64,000 bases of DNA from Ruegeria pomeroyi (GTDB lineage: Bacteria > Pseudomonadota > Alphaproteobacteria > Rhodobacterales > Rhodobacteraceae). Below, piece after piece: positions 8,600-17,358 of this stretch (its first letter is position 1; every line of letters begins with the position of its first letter). The stretch is from contig NZ_JAGQAG010000001.1 of NCBI RefSeq assembly GCF_021405525.1, forward strand, positions 1,240,001 through 1,304,000. The letters are read 5' to 3'. A program made the position numbers and the translations under genes. A model generated the notes under the pieces. It made no database searches. It was not told where the DNA came from and saw nothing but the letters and a program-made list of their open reading frames with translations.

Positions 8600-9883
8600 T
8601 CAGACCCGCCTGCCGCCGATCCAGACCTCGGCGATGGCACGGTCGTCGCCCATCATGATGGTCGGGAACAGCGCTTCCCACAGGTCGTCCGCCACGGCGC
8701 TGCGCTGGGCGATGGCGGGGGTCGAGGCGAGGTCTAGCACCACCAGATCGGCCTCCATCCCCGCCGCAATGTTGCCGATCTGGTGATCCATCCGCAGCGC
8801 CCGGGCCGAGCCCTGGGTGGCCAGCCAGATCAGTTGCGCAGCATGGAGCGGCACGCCGCGCAGCTGGCCGATCTCATAGGCCGCCGCCATGGTGCGCAGC
8901 ATCGAAAAGCTGGACCCGCCACCGGTATCGGTGGCCAGCCCGATCCGCTGCCCCTCAGCCATCAGCCCGGCCATGTCGAACAGGCCCGAGCCGATGAAGG
9001 TGTTGGAGGTCGGGCAATGGATCAGCCCGGCGCCATGTTCGCGCAGCCGGTCACGCTCGCGCCTCTCCAGGTGGATGGCATGGCCATAGAGCCCGCGCCC
9101 GCCCAGAAGCCCGTGTTGCTCGTACGTGTCCAGATAGTCGCGCGCCTCGGGGTAGAGGCCCTTGACCCATTCTATTTCGTCGGTCTGCTCGCTCAGATGG
9201 GTCTGCATCAGGCAGTCGGGGTGCTCGGCCCAGAGTGCACCCATCGCGTCGAGCTGTTCCGGTGTGGAAGTGGGCGAAAACCGGGGCGTGATCGCATAGG
9301 AGATCCGGTCGACCCCGTGCCACTTCTGCAAAAGTGCCCTGGACTGGTCATAGGCGCTCTGCGCCGTGTCGCGCAGGAATTCGGGCGCGTTGCGGTCCAT
9401 GCAGGTCTTGCCTGCGACCACCCTCTGCCCGCGCGCCTGCGCCTCGGCAAAGAAGGCCTCCACGCTCTCGGGATGGATGGTGCAGAAACTGCACATGGTG
9501 GTGGTGCCATGCGCCGCCGTCAGGTCGAGATAGCGCGCGGCGATCTCGGAGGCATAGGCCGGATCGGCGAACTTGCGCTCCTCGGGAAAGGTATAGGTGT
9601 TGAGCCAGTCGATCAGGCGCTTGCCCCAACTCGCGATCATCGCGGTCTGGGGATAATGCACATGCGCATCCACGAATCCGGCCAGGACGACACGCGACCC
9701 GTGGTCGATCTCACGCGCCCCCGGTGCCGCTCTGCGCATCGCCTCCAGCGTGCCGACGGACGCGATATGCGAGCCGTCGATCAGAACCGCCTCGTCAACC
9801 CGCACCGCATCCGTGGGCGCGTCTTCGAACGGGGAGCGGGCAAAGGACAGGACTTGTCCCCTGAGGATCGTCTTGCCGGTCAT
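8600..9883 (-). CDS. guaD: Guanine deaminase
   Basis: 427 residues. It hydrolyses guanine to xanthine and ammonia. The zinc motif GFVDAHVHYPQT is characteristic of bacterial GuaD, followed by CSFCTIHPE, the His ligand in MQTHLSEQTDEI, and the catalytic Asp in GLATDTGGGSSFSM. The start at 9883 (MTGKTILRG) is supported by AAGGAG nine bases upstream; an ATG three codons earlier abuts the ribosome-binding site and is less likely. It is convergent with the 8-oxoguanine deaminase-like gene, so the two make a purine-catabolic pair. Confidence 0.94.
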   Translation of the reverse strand: MTGKTILRGQVLSFARSPFEDAPTDAVRVDEAVLIDGSHIASVGTLEAMRRAAPGAREIDHGSRVVLAGFVDAHVHYPQTAMIASWGKRLIDWLNTYTFPEERKFADPAYASEIAARYLDLTAAHGTTTMCSFCTIHPESVEAFFAEAQARGQRVVAGKTCMDRNAPEFLRDTAQSAYDQSRALLQKWHGVDRISYAITPRFSPTSTPEQLDAMGALWAEHPDCLMQTHLSEQTDEIEWVKGLYPEARDYLDTYEQHGLLGGRGLYGHAIHLERRERDRLREHGAGLIHCPTSNTFIGSGLFDMAGLMAEGQRIGLATDTGGGSSFSMLRTMAAAYEIGQLRGVPLHAAQLIWLATQGSARALRMDHQIGNIAAGMEADLVVLDLASTPAIAQRSAVADDLWEALFPTIMMGDDRAIAEVWIGGRRV

Positions 9884-10020
9884 GGTCCGCATCTCCTTCG
9901 CTCGGTACAAAACGGACGCTACCCTAGAACATTCGCGCCGCGGCGGTAAATTGTGGCATTGTCATTGTTTTCTGATAGCTGCTTCTTCAAATTTGCTGCC
10001 AATTGGCATAGGGCGTAGCC

Positions 10021-11412
10021 ATGACACCAGGTATCGACACACCCGATCTTGAAAAGCCCCGTGAAGAGGATGCTTATGAGATCGACCTCGATCTCGTGGC
10101 CGAGATTCTCGATGCGGTCGAAGAAGAAAATCGAGATCGCCTGATCGAGTTGATGGAGCCGCTGCATGCGGCTGACATCGCCGACCTGCTCGAGCAGATC
10201 AATAGCTTCGATCGGGCTCAGCTGATCCGGCTCTACGACCGCGAGTTCGATGGCGAGATCCTGTCGGAACTCGACGAGGGCATCCGCGAAGAAGTGGTTC
10301 GCCTGCTCAACCCCGATGTTCTGGCCGAGGCAGTGCGTGAGCTTGACAGCGACGATGTGGTCGACCTGCTCGAAGACCTCGAAGAAAGCGACCATGAAAC
10401 CATCCTCGACGCGCTCGAGGATGCCGACCGGGTCGCGGTTGAACAGGCGCTGGCCTATCCCGAGGGCTCTGCCGGGCGTCTGATGCAGCGCGAGGTGGTG
10501 ATGGCCCCCGAACATTGGTCGGTGGGCGAGGTCATCGACTTCATGCGGGGTTCGGACGACTTGCCAGACCAGTTCTATCACGTGGTCCTGGTCGACCCGC
10601 GCCTGCACCCGGTGGGCAATGTGACGCTGGGCCGGATCATGTCGGCCCGGCGCGAGGTGCCGCTGAGCACGTTGGCCGAAGAGACCTTCCAGATCATCCC
10701 CGCCGATCAGGACGAAGAGGATGTGGCCTATGCGTTCAACCAGTATCACCTGATCTCGGCCCCGGTGGTGGATGCCGAGGGGCGGCTGGTAGGGGTGATC
10801 ACCATCGATGACGCCATGATCGTGCTGGACGAAGAGCACGAAGAGGACATCCTGCGCCTGGCCGGTGTCGGCGAAAGCAGCCTGTCGGATACCGTGCTGG
10901 AAACCACCAGACAGCGCCTGCCCTGGCTGGCGGTGAACCTGGCGACAGCCATCCTGGCCTCGCTGGTGATCTCGATCTTCGAAAGCACGATCGCCAACGT
11001 GGTGGCGCTGGCCGTGCTGATGCCGATCGTCGCCTCGATGGGTGGCAATGCCGGCACCCAGAGCCTGACGGTGGCGGTGCGCGCGCTGGCCACCCGTGAC
11101 CTGACCGGGTCCAACCTGGGCCGGGTGCTGCGGCGCGAGGTTTTGGTGGGGCTGGTCAATGGCGCGGTCTTTGCGGTGGTAATGGGGATCGTGGGCCATG
11201 TCTGGTTCGGCCTGCCACTGCTGGGCCCGGTGATCGCTGCCGCAATGGTGGTCAATCTGGTCGTGGCCGGGCTTGCCGGGGCCGGGATTCCGGTGCTTCT
11301 TGAAAAGGTCGGGATCGACCCGGCGCTGGCCTCGGGCACCTTCGTGACCACGGTGACGGATGTTGTCGGGTTCTTTGCCTTTCTGGGGCTGGCTTCCGTC
11401 TTTCTGCTCTAG
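10021..11412 (+). CDS. mgtE: Magnesium transporter MgtE
   Basis: 463 residues with the full MgtE plan: an acidic N-terminal superhelical domain (about 20-135, repeated E-D-[IL] patterns such as DVVDLLEDLEES), two CBS domains (about 140-265) that sense Mg2+, then five transmembrane helices. The pore signature MGGNAGTQSLTV is present. It imports Mg2+ across the inner membrane, with the cytoplasmic domains acting as the gate sensor. The gene stands before fau with an 8-bp gap, so the two are likely cotranscribed. I see no recognisable Mg2+ riboswitch in the 137 bp upstream. Confidence 0.96.
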   Translation: MTPGIDTPDLEKPREEDAYEIDLDLVAEILDAVEEENRDRLIELMEPLHAADIADLLEQINSFDRAQLIRLYDREFDGEILSELDEGIREEVVRLLNPDVLAEAVRELDSDDVVDLLEDLEESDHETILDALEDADRVAVEQALAYPEGSAGRLMQREVVMAPEHWSVGEVIDFMRGSDDLPDQFYHVVLVDPRLHPVGNVTLGRIMSARREVPLSTLAEETFQIIPADQDEEDVAYAFNQYHLISAPVVDAEGRLVGVITIDDAMIVLDEEHEEDILRLAGVGESSLSDTVLETTRQRLPWLAVNLATAILASLVISIFESTIANVVALAVLMPIVASMGGNAGTQSLTVAVRALATRDLTGSNLGRVLRREVLVGLVNGAVFAVVMGIVGHVWFGLPLLGPVIAAAMVVNLVVAGLAGAGIPVLLEKVGIDPALASGTFVTTVTDVVGFFAFLGLASVFLL

Positions 11413-11420
11413 GAGGGGTC

Positions 11421-11978
11421 ATGGACGACCTGACCGCGATCAAGGCCGCCGCGCGCAAGGCTGCCTTTGCCCGCCGCAAGGTGGCATTCGATACCCGTCC
11501 GGCGGGGGCGGCCGGACGCCTCTCCGAGGTTCTGGCCGGCTATCGCGGCGTGCCTCTGTCGGGCTATATGCCGATCCGGACCGAGATCGACCCGCTGCCC
11601 GCCATGGCCGAGGCGGCGGCCCACGGTCCCGTGGGCGTTCCTGTCATTCAGGGCGCGGGTCTGCCCCTGCGCTTCTCCCGCTGGAATCCGGACGGTCTGC
11701 TGCGCGAGGGCCCGTTTGGCGCCATGGTGCCAGAGACCGACGACTGGATGGAGCCCGAAATCCTGATCGTGCCACTGGTCGCCTTTGACGCTCGGGGCGG
11801 GCGGCTGGGTTACGGCGGCGGCTTTTATGACCGTACGCTTGAGGGGCTGCGCGCCAAACGCGCCACGCTCGCCATCGGTTTCGCCTTTGACGCGCAAGAG
11901 GCCGAGGCGCTGCCGCTGGAACCCACAGACCAGCCGCTCGACATGGTGGTCACCGAAAGCCGCGTGCTGGGTTTCTGA
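11421..11978 (+). CDS. fau: 5-formyltetrahydrofolate cyclo-ligase
   Basis: 185 residues. It converts 5-formyl-THF to 5,10-methenyl-THF with ATP, returning a storage folate to one-carbon metabolism. The signature RLGYGGGFYDR (near residue 133) and the N-terminal basic helix KAAARKAAFARRK that contacts ATP are both present. AGGAGGGGTC before ATG 11421 is a strong ribosome-binding site that starts inside the mgtE stop region. In many proteobacteria this gene neighbours 6S RNA; here it does not. Confidence 0.93.
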   Translation: MDDLTAIKAAARKAAFARRKVAFDTRPAGAAGRLSEVLAGYRGVPLSGYMPIRTEIDPLPAMAEAAAHGPVGVPVIQGAGLPLRFSRWNPDGLLREGPFGAMVPETDDWMEPEILIVPLVAFDARGGRLGYGGGFYDRTLEGLRAKRATLAIGFAFDAQEAEALPLEPTDQPLDMVVTESRVLGF

Positions 11979-12005
11979 TCTTTTGCGAGGCTCTGCCTCG
12001 CGCTT

Positions 12006-12105
12006 CGGAGTATTTCGGACCAGAAAGAAGCCCGGTCCGCGCCGCTCTTCATTTCGCTGCAAATACTCCGGGGGAGACGCCGCAGGCGTCGGGGGCAGCG
12101 CCCCC
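12006..12105. repeat. Dispersed repeat copy 4 (arm B facing arm A) with two hairpins
   Basis: Arm B core CGGAGTATTTCGGACCAGAA then AGAAG (12006-12030) faces arm A CTTCATTTCGCTGCAAATAC then TCCGGGGGAG (12047-12074) across a 16-bp spacer. Two hairpins follow: GACGCC-GCA-GGCGTC (12075-12089) and GGGGGC-AGC-GCCCCC (12091-12105). The whole unit lies between two genes on the + strand. Confidence 0.8.
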
Positions 12106-12154
12106 TGCATTTTCCGGCTTGCCCTGAACCGCACCGCCTCATAGGACCGGGGAC

Positions 12155-12967
12155 ATGAAGATACTTTTTCTTGGCGATGTGATGGGCCGCGCGGGTCGCA
12201 AGGCCGTGTGCGAACACCTGCCGCGATTGCGGGCAGAGTGGAAGCTGGATTTCGTGGTGGTCAATGGCGAGAACGCCTCGAATGGCATGGGCTTGTCGGG
12301 CGAGCATGCCAAGGCGCTGCTGGATGCGGGCGCCGATTGCCTGACGCTGGGCGATCATGCCTTCGACCAGAAGGACATGCTGCAATATATCGAGACCGAA
12401 CCGCGCATCATACGGCCGATCAACTATGCCAAGGGCGCGCCGGGGCGCGGTCATCGGCTGTTCACCGCGCCGGGCGGGCGCAAGGTGCTGGTGGCGCAGG
12501 TGCTGGGCCAGGTGTTCATGAAACGCCCCTATGACGATCCGTTCTCGGCCATCGAGCCGGTGCTGAAATCGCATCCGCGCGGCGGTATGGCCGATGCGGT
12601 GATCGTCGACATGCATTGCGAGGCGACCTCGGAAAAGATGGCGATGGGCCATTACTGCGACGGGCGCGCCAGCCTGGTGGTGGGCACCCACACCCATGTG
12701 CCGACGGCTGATGCGATGGTGATGCCCGGTGGCACCGCCTATCTGAGCGATGCGGGCATGTGCGGCGATTATCATTCGGTGATCGGCATGGACAAGGCCG
12801 AACCTATGCGCCGGTTCATCACCGGTATGGCAAGGTCTCGGTTCACCCCGGCGCTGGGCGAGGCGACGGTCTCGGGTGTCTATGTCGAGACCGCACCGCA
12901 AGGGGGCGCCGCCACCCGCATCGCCATGGTCCGCGTCGGCGGGCAGTTGCAGCAATCGAGCCCGTGA
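12155..12967 (+). CDS. TIGR00282/YmdB-like metallophosphoesterase
   Basis: 270 residues of the calcineurin-like YmdB family. In Bacillus YmdB hydrolyses 2',3'-cyclic nucleotides; in proteobacteria the role is unproven. Metal-binding motifs are visible in order: FLGDVMGRAG (residues 5-14), VVNGENASNG, LTLGDHAFDQ, IVDMHCEATSEK and VVGTHTHVPTAD. Length and motif order match the family exactly. Start is ATG 12155, with GGGGAC upstream. It follows a composite repeat and precedes the SLC13 permease by about 106 bp. Confidence 0.9.
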   Translation: MKILFLGDVMGRAGRKAVCEHLPRLRAEWKLDFVVVNGENASNGMGLSGEHAKALLDAGADCLTLGDHAFDQKDMLQYIETEPRIIRPINYAKGAPGRGHRLFTAPGGRKVLVAQVLGQVFMKRPYDDPFSAIEPVLKSHPRGGMADAVIVDMHCEATSEKMAMGHYCDGRASLVVGTHTHVPTADAMVMPGGTAYLSDAGMCGDYHSVIGMDKAEPMRRFITGMARSRFTPALGEATVSGVYVETAPQGGAATRIAMVRVGGQLQQSSP

Positions 12968-13073
12968 TCGTCCATCCACGGGGGTGTACGCGCGGGCTTG
13001 CCCAAGGCTTGCCGATACGGGAAGATGCCAGACGGCACTGTCGCCAGGCGCATTCGGGCAAGACTGACAAGAG

Positions 13074-14852
13074 ATGCAATTCCTCCACCTGACCGATACC
13101 GCCGGCGCGCTGGTCACGCTGGCCATCGTGCTGACGATGTTCCTGCTGTTCCTGCGCGAGAGCTATCCGACCGAGGTCGTGGCCATTCTGGGGGTCTCGG
13201 CGATGCTGGTCACCGGCGTTTTGCCCTATGACGCGGCGCTGCCGGTGCTGGCCAACCCGGCCCCATGGACCATCGCGGCCATGTTCATCATCATGGGGGC
13301 GCTGGTCAGGACCGGCGCGTTGGATGCCTTTACCTCGATCGCACAGCGGCAGGCGCAGACCAATGCGCGCTTTGCCATCGGCATGTTGATGGCATTCGTG
13401 GTGATCGCCTCGGCCTTCGTGTCGAACACGCCGGTTGTGGTGGTGATGATCCCGGTCTTCGTGCAGATCGCGCGCACCCTGAATGTGGCGGCGTCGAAAC
13501 TGCTCATTCCGCTCAGCTATGCGGCGATCCTGGGGGGCACGCTGACGCTGATCGGAACCTCGACCAACCTGCTGGTCGACGGGGTCGCGCGCGCCCAGGG
13601 CATGGCGGCGTTCAGCATCTTCGAAGTGACGCCGCTGGGCATCGCGGTGGTGGCCTGGGGCATGATCTATCTGCGTTTCGTCGCCCCCCGCCTGCTGCCC
13701 GAACGTGACAGCATGGCGACCCTGCTCAGCGACCGGTCGAAGATGAAGTTCTTTACCGAGGCGGTGATTCCGCCCGAAAGCAACCTGATCGGGCGCGAGG
13801 TGACCGGAGTGCAGCTGTTCAAGCGGCCTGGCGTGCGGCTCATTGACGTGATCCGGGGCGACCTGTCGCTGCGCCGCAACCTCAAGGGGGTCGAGTTGCA
13901 GGTGGGCGACCGGGTGGTGCTGCGCACCCAGATGACCGAACTTCTGAGCCTGCAACGCAACAAGGAGCTGAAGCGGGTCGATCAGGTTTCGGCGGTCGAG
14001 ACATCAACGGTCGAGGTGCTGATCACCCCCGGCTGCCGCATGGTCGGCCGTTCACTGGGCGATCTGCGCTTGCGGCGGCGCTACGGGGTCTATGTGCTTG
14101 CCGTACACCGGCGCAACCAGAATATCGGCCGCCAATTGGATCAGCTGGTGGTGAAGGTGGGCGATACGCTGCTTTTGGAGGGGGCACCCGCCGATATTCA
14201 ACGGCTGGCCGCCGATATGGAGATGGTCGATGTCTCGCACCCGTCGGTGCGGGCCTATCGGCGCGGCCATGCGCCCATCGCCGTTGCGGCGCTGGTGGGG
14301 ATCGTGGCACTGGCCGGTTTCGGGGTGGCACCGATTCTCATGTTGTCGGTGCTGGCCGTGGCTCTGGTGCTGGGCAGTCGTTGCATCGATGCGGATGAGG
14401 CGTTCTCTTTTGTCGATGGGCGGCTCTTGGCGCTGATCTTTGCCATGCTGGCCATTGGTGCCGCCTTGGAAAGCTCGGGCGCGGTGCGGCTGATTGTCGA
14501 GGCGATTGCGCCTGGGTTGAGCAGCCTGCCGCCGTTCCTGGTGATCTGGGCGATCTATCTGTTGACCTCGGTGCTGACAGAGCTGGTGTCGAACAATGCG
14601 GTGGCGGTGGTGGTGACCCCGATCGCCATCGGTCTTGCCCAGGCGATGGGGATCGACCCGCGCCCGTTGGTGGTGGCGGTTATGATCGCGGCCTCGGCCT
14701 CGTTTGCGACGCCCATTGGCTATCAGACCAACATGCTGGTCTATGGGCCGGGGGGCTACCGGTTCACCGATTTCATGCGGGTGGGCATTCCGCTGAACCT
14801 GACGATGGGGGTGTTGGTCTCAGCGTTGATCCCTCTGTTCTGGCCGTTGTAA
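13074..14852 (+). CDS. SLC13/DASS family permease with two TrkA-C domains
   Basis: 592 residues. Two halves of transmembrane helices carry the paired SNT motifs (AFVSNTPVVVVMIPV and ELVSNNAVAVVVTPIA) that form the Na+ and substrate sites in DASS transporters. Between them (about 215-385) lie two RCK_C/TrkA-C regulatory domains. Such proteins are sodium-coupled carriers of dicarboxylates, sulfate or similar anions; the substrate is not decidable from sequence. Roseobacters often have several paralogues, some next to sulfur genes, which is not the case here. It appears monocistronic. Confidence 0.88.
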   Translation: MQFLHLTDTAGALVTLAIVLTMFLLFLRESYPTEVVAILGVSAMLVTGVLPYDAALPVLANPAPWTIAAMFIIMGALVRTGALDAFTSIAQRQAQTNARFAIGMLMAFVVIASAFVSNTPVVVVMIPVFVQIARTLNVAASKLLIPLSYAAILGGTLTLIGTSTNLLVDGVARAQGMAAFSIFEVTPLGIAVVAWGMIYLRFVAPRLLPERDSMATLLSDRSKMKFFTEAVIPPESNLIGREVTGVQLFKRPGVRLIDVIRGDLSLRRNLKGVELQVGDRVVLRTQMTELLSLQRNKELKRVDQVSAVETSTVEVLITPGCRMVGRSLGDLRLRRRYGVYVLAVHRRNQNIGRQLDQLVVKVGDTLLLEGAPADIQRLAADMEMVDVSHPSVRAYRRGHAPIAVAALVGIVALAGFGVAPILMLSVLAVALVLGSRCIDADEAFSFVDGRLLALIFAMLAIGAALESSGAVRLIVEAIAPGLSSLPPFLVIWAIYLLTSVLTELVSNNAVAVVVTPIAIGLAQAMGIDPRPLVVAVMIAASASFATPIGYQTNMLVYGPGGYRFTDFMRVGIPLNLTMGVLVSALIPLFWPL

Positions 14853-14870
14853 GGGCCGCGGTGGCGGACC

Positions 14871-14915
14871 GGGGCGCTGCCCCGGACCCCGAGGTATTTT
14901 CAAACAGAAGAATGG
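14871..14915 (-). repeat. Dispersed repeat copy 5 (degenerate)
   Basis: GGGGC-GCT-GCCCC (14871-14883) followed by a diverged core and tail, GAGGTATTTTCAAACAGAAG then AATGG (14891-14915). It lies directly after the permease stop codon and could act as its terminator hairpin. Confidence 0.55.
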
Positions 14916-14983
14916 CTGGTTGACAGCAGGGTCGGGGAGCTGTTGCCTTGGGGGATATTGGGGCATTTTGAAAGGTACGTGTA

Positions 14984-15703
14984 ATGAGATCTGCTTTGGG
15001 TATCGCCGCGCTCTGCGCCGCTGGTGCGGTCGAGGCGGGGACGGTTTCGGGAAGCGCTGGTTATCGGGAGCGGATCGCATTGCCGCCCGGCGCGGTCTTG
15101 CAGGTGGAACTGCGCGATATCTCGCGCCAAGACGTGGCGGCACCGTTATTGTCGGCGCGGCGCTATGCGATGACTGGCGTGCCGATGGCGTTTGCGCTGG
15201 AATACGACGACGCGCTGATCGACCCGGCGATGCGCTATGCGGTCTCGGCCAGGATATTGCAGAATGAACGGCTGCTTTTCGTCACCGACACGGTGGTTCC
15301 GGTGTTGACCGGAGAGGCGGGGGATCGGGTTGACCTGATGTTGGTTCGGGTCGCCGAAGACTCCCCGGGGCTGGTGAGCCGCACCTGGTCACTGCGCGAG
15401 ATCGGTGGGGCGCCGTTCGAGGGGCCGGGCACGCCCGGGATCGCTTTCGAAGCCAGCGGGCGGTTCTTTGGCCGGGGCGGTTGCAACAGCTTTCAGGGTG
15501 AGGCCGAGATCGAGGCGGGGCGGATCAGATTTCCCGACAATATCGGCATGACCATGATGGCCTGTTCCCAAGAGGCCGAGGCGCTGGACAGGCGCTTTCT
15601 TGAGGCGCTGACGCAGGTGACGGGATATGTGCTGGAGGGCGATGCGCTGAGCCTGAACGATGCAGCTGGCAATTCGGTTCTGGGTTTTGTCGCCCTGCCG
15701 TGA
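14984..15703 (+). CDS. YbaY/YscW-type plus META domain envelope protein
   Basis: 239 residues with a signal peptide (MRSALGIAALCAAGAVEAG). Residues about 20-120 match the YscW/YbaY beta-sandwich (GSAGYRERIALPPGAVLQVE and ARRYAMTGVPMAFALEYDD), a domain of outer-membrane lipoprotein or pilotin-like proteins. Residues about 130-237 form a META (HslJ-like) domain with the typical GRFFGRGGCNSFQGEAE and FPDNIGMTMMACSQE stretches. The combination suggests a periplasmic stress or adhesin-like role, known only from family features. AAAGGT precedes ATG 14984. The TPM-domain gene follows 54 bp downstream. Confidence 0.8.
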   Translation: MRSALGIAALCAAGAVEAGTVSGSAGYRERIALPPGAVLQVELRDISRQDVAAPLLSARRYAMTGVPMAFALEYDDALIDPAMRYAVSARILQNERLLFVTDTVVPVLTGEAGDRVDLMLVRVAEDSPGLVSRTWSLREIGGAPFEGPGTPGIAFEASGRFFGRGGCNSFQGEAEIEAGRIRFPDNIGMTMMACSQEAEALDRRFLEALTQVTGYVLEGDALSLNDAAGNSVLGFVALP

Positions 15704-15757
15704 CCGCTTGGCCTTGGTCGCGCGCTGCGGTTAAGGTGGCGCGCAGAGGGAGGCCGC

Positions 15758-16939
15758 ATGACAAAGCAGGATATTCGCGTCGCGCTGACAGTTGTTGCGC
15801 TGGTCCTGGGGGTGGGCTGGGCCATTGGGTATGGGATCGGGCTGATGACGCGCCCGGCCTCGGTGGTGCCCGAGAACCCGCCAATCGAGACGCTGAAATC
15901 CCCCGCGCGCAAGGCGCCGCGCGGCGGGGCGGTGAGCGGAGGCATGCGCTATCCCGATTATGAAGATCTGTATGTCAATGACTATGCCGACCTGCTGGAC
16001 CCCGCCGCCGAGAAGCGGGTGCGCGACAGGCTGATCGCGCTTTATGACTACAGCGGCGTCGAGATGACGGTGCTGACCATCGACAATATGGGCATGTACG
16101 GTCACGGCGGCCCCATCGAACCGTTTGCCACCGGCCTGTTCAACAGCTGGGGCATCGGTAACGCCGAGCGCAACGATGGCGTCCTCGTGCTGATCGCGCG
16201 TTATGACCGCAAGATGCGGATCGAGATCGGTGCGGGCTATGACCGCTCCTGGGATAGCCGGATGCAACGGGTGATCGACGTTGGTTTCCTGCCCTACTTC
16301 CGCCGCGACGCGTATCAGCTGGGGATCGAGGCCGGAGTGGATGAGACCATTCGTGAGTTGACCGGCGCCTATCCCGGTGACTGGGACATGGGCACCGCGC
16401 AACGCGGCTGGAGCTGGCTGGCCCGCGCGGTGGACCGGGTGGGAGAATGGGTATTGTCGCTCTTGCTGGTGCCGCTGGGCGGCGTCGCGCTGTGGGGCAG
16501 GCGCTATCTGCGCAACCGGGACAGGCCCTGCGTCCAATGCCGCACGCCGATGCTGCGGGCGGGCGAAGAGGCGGATGACGAACATCTCGATGGTGGGCAG
16601 CGGCTGGAGGAATACCTGAAATCGGTCGATTACGATGTCTGGCACTGCCCGGATTGCGGCCATATCGACATCCACCGCTACAAGAGCTGGTTTTCCGGCT
16701 ATGGTGCCTGCCCGCAATGCAACTATCGCACCTTGTCCACCACCTCGACCGTGCTGAGTGCTGCGACCAAGAGCCGGTCCGGTCGCAAGCGCGTCGACTA
16801 TGATTGTGCCCATTGCGGCCATCACGACAGCGAAATCCGCACCATTCCCAAGATCAGCGACAGCAATAGCAGCGGCTCGGGGCGGTCATCCTTTGGCGGC
16901 GGCTCGTCCTCGGGCGGGGGCGCCTCGGGCAGCTGGTAG
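15758..16939 (+). CDS. TPM-domain membrane protein with zinc-ribbon repeats
   Basis: 393 residues. An N-terminal membrane anchor (about 8-30) is followed by a TPM/DUF477 domain (about 65-200) with NSWGIGNAERNDGVLVLIA and RIEIGAGYDRSWDS. A second hydrophobic segment (about 228-245) leads to a cytoplasmic or tail region with several CxxC pairs (CVQC, CPDC, CPQC, CAHC), arranged like tandem zinc ribbons. The C-terminus is a Ser/Gly tail ending SSSGGGASGSW. TPM proteins act in photosystem repair in plants and as membrane-linked phosphatase-like modules; the bacterial function is unknown. ATG 15758 follows GAGGGAGGC. Confidence 0.85.
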   Translation: MTKQDIRVALTVVALVLGVGWAIGYGIGLMTRPASVVPENPPIETLKSPARKAPRGGAVSGGMRYPDYEDLYVNDYADLLDPAAEKRVRDRLIALYDYSGVEMTVLTIDNMGMYGHGGPIEPFATGLFNSWGIGNAERNDGVLVLIARYDRKMRIEIGAGYDRSWDSRMQRVIDVGFLPYFRRDAYQLGIEAGVDETIRELTGAYPGDWDMGTAQRGWSWLARAVDRVGEWVLSLLLVPLGGVALWGRRYLRNRDRPCVQCRTPMLRAGEEADDEHLDGGQRLEEYLKSVDYDVWHCPDCGHIDIHRYKSWFSGYGACPQCNYRTLSTTSTVLSAATKSRSGRKRVDYDCAHCGHHDSEIRTIPKISDSNSSGSGRSSFGGGSSSGGGASGSW

Positions 16940-17008
16940 GCGCTCTGGTCTCACCCCGGTGGCTCTGCTAACAGGGGCAGGAGTTTCAGCGTTGCAAAGG
17001 GCAGGACC

Positions 17009-17353
17009 ATGGGTATCACACGCATTCATACCGGTGAGCGGATGAGCAAGATCGTCAAGCATAACGGCGTCGCCTATCTGTGCGGCCAGGTCGGCAGCGG
17101 CGATAGCGTGGCCGAGCAGACCCGCGATTGTCTGGCGCGCGTCGACGCGCTACTGGCCGAGGCCGGGTCGGACAACACCCGCATCCTGCAGGCCATCGTC
17201 TGGCTGGCCGACATGGCCGATTTCGCCGAGATGAACGCGGTCTGGGATGCCTGGGTTCCCGCGGGTCACGCGCCTGCGCGCGCCTGCGGCGAGGCGCGTC
17301 TGGCGCGCGATACGCTCAAGGTCGAGATCATCGTGACCGCCGCCTGCGACTGA
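17009..17353 (+). CDS. RidA/YjgF/UK114 family protein
   Basis: 114 residues, the usual RidA size. RidA enzymes deaminate reactive enamines and imines made by PLP enzymes. The subunit-interface motif ILQAIVWLADMADFAEMNAV and the Arg-bearing PARACGEARLARD near the C-terminus are present. ATG 17009 was kept as start; an internal ATG at 17042 would remove the first strand of the fold. It ends five bases from the convergent AraC gene. Confidence 0.9.
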   Translation: MGITRIHTGERMSKIVKHNGVAYLCGQVGSGDSVAEQTRDCLARVDALLAEAGSDNTRILQAIVWLADMADFAEMNAVWDAWVPAGHAPARACGEARLARDTLKVEIIVTAACD

Positions 17354-17358
17354 GGCGC

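Noticed and set aside
12006-12105. An insertion sequence remnant at the composite repeat
   Set aside because: No transposase fragment and no target duplication is visible; the same sequence recurs elsewhere as a compact non-coding unit.
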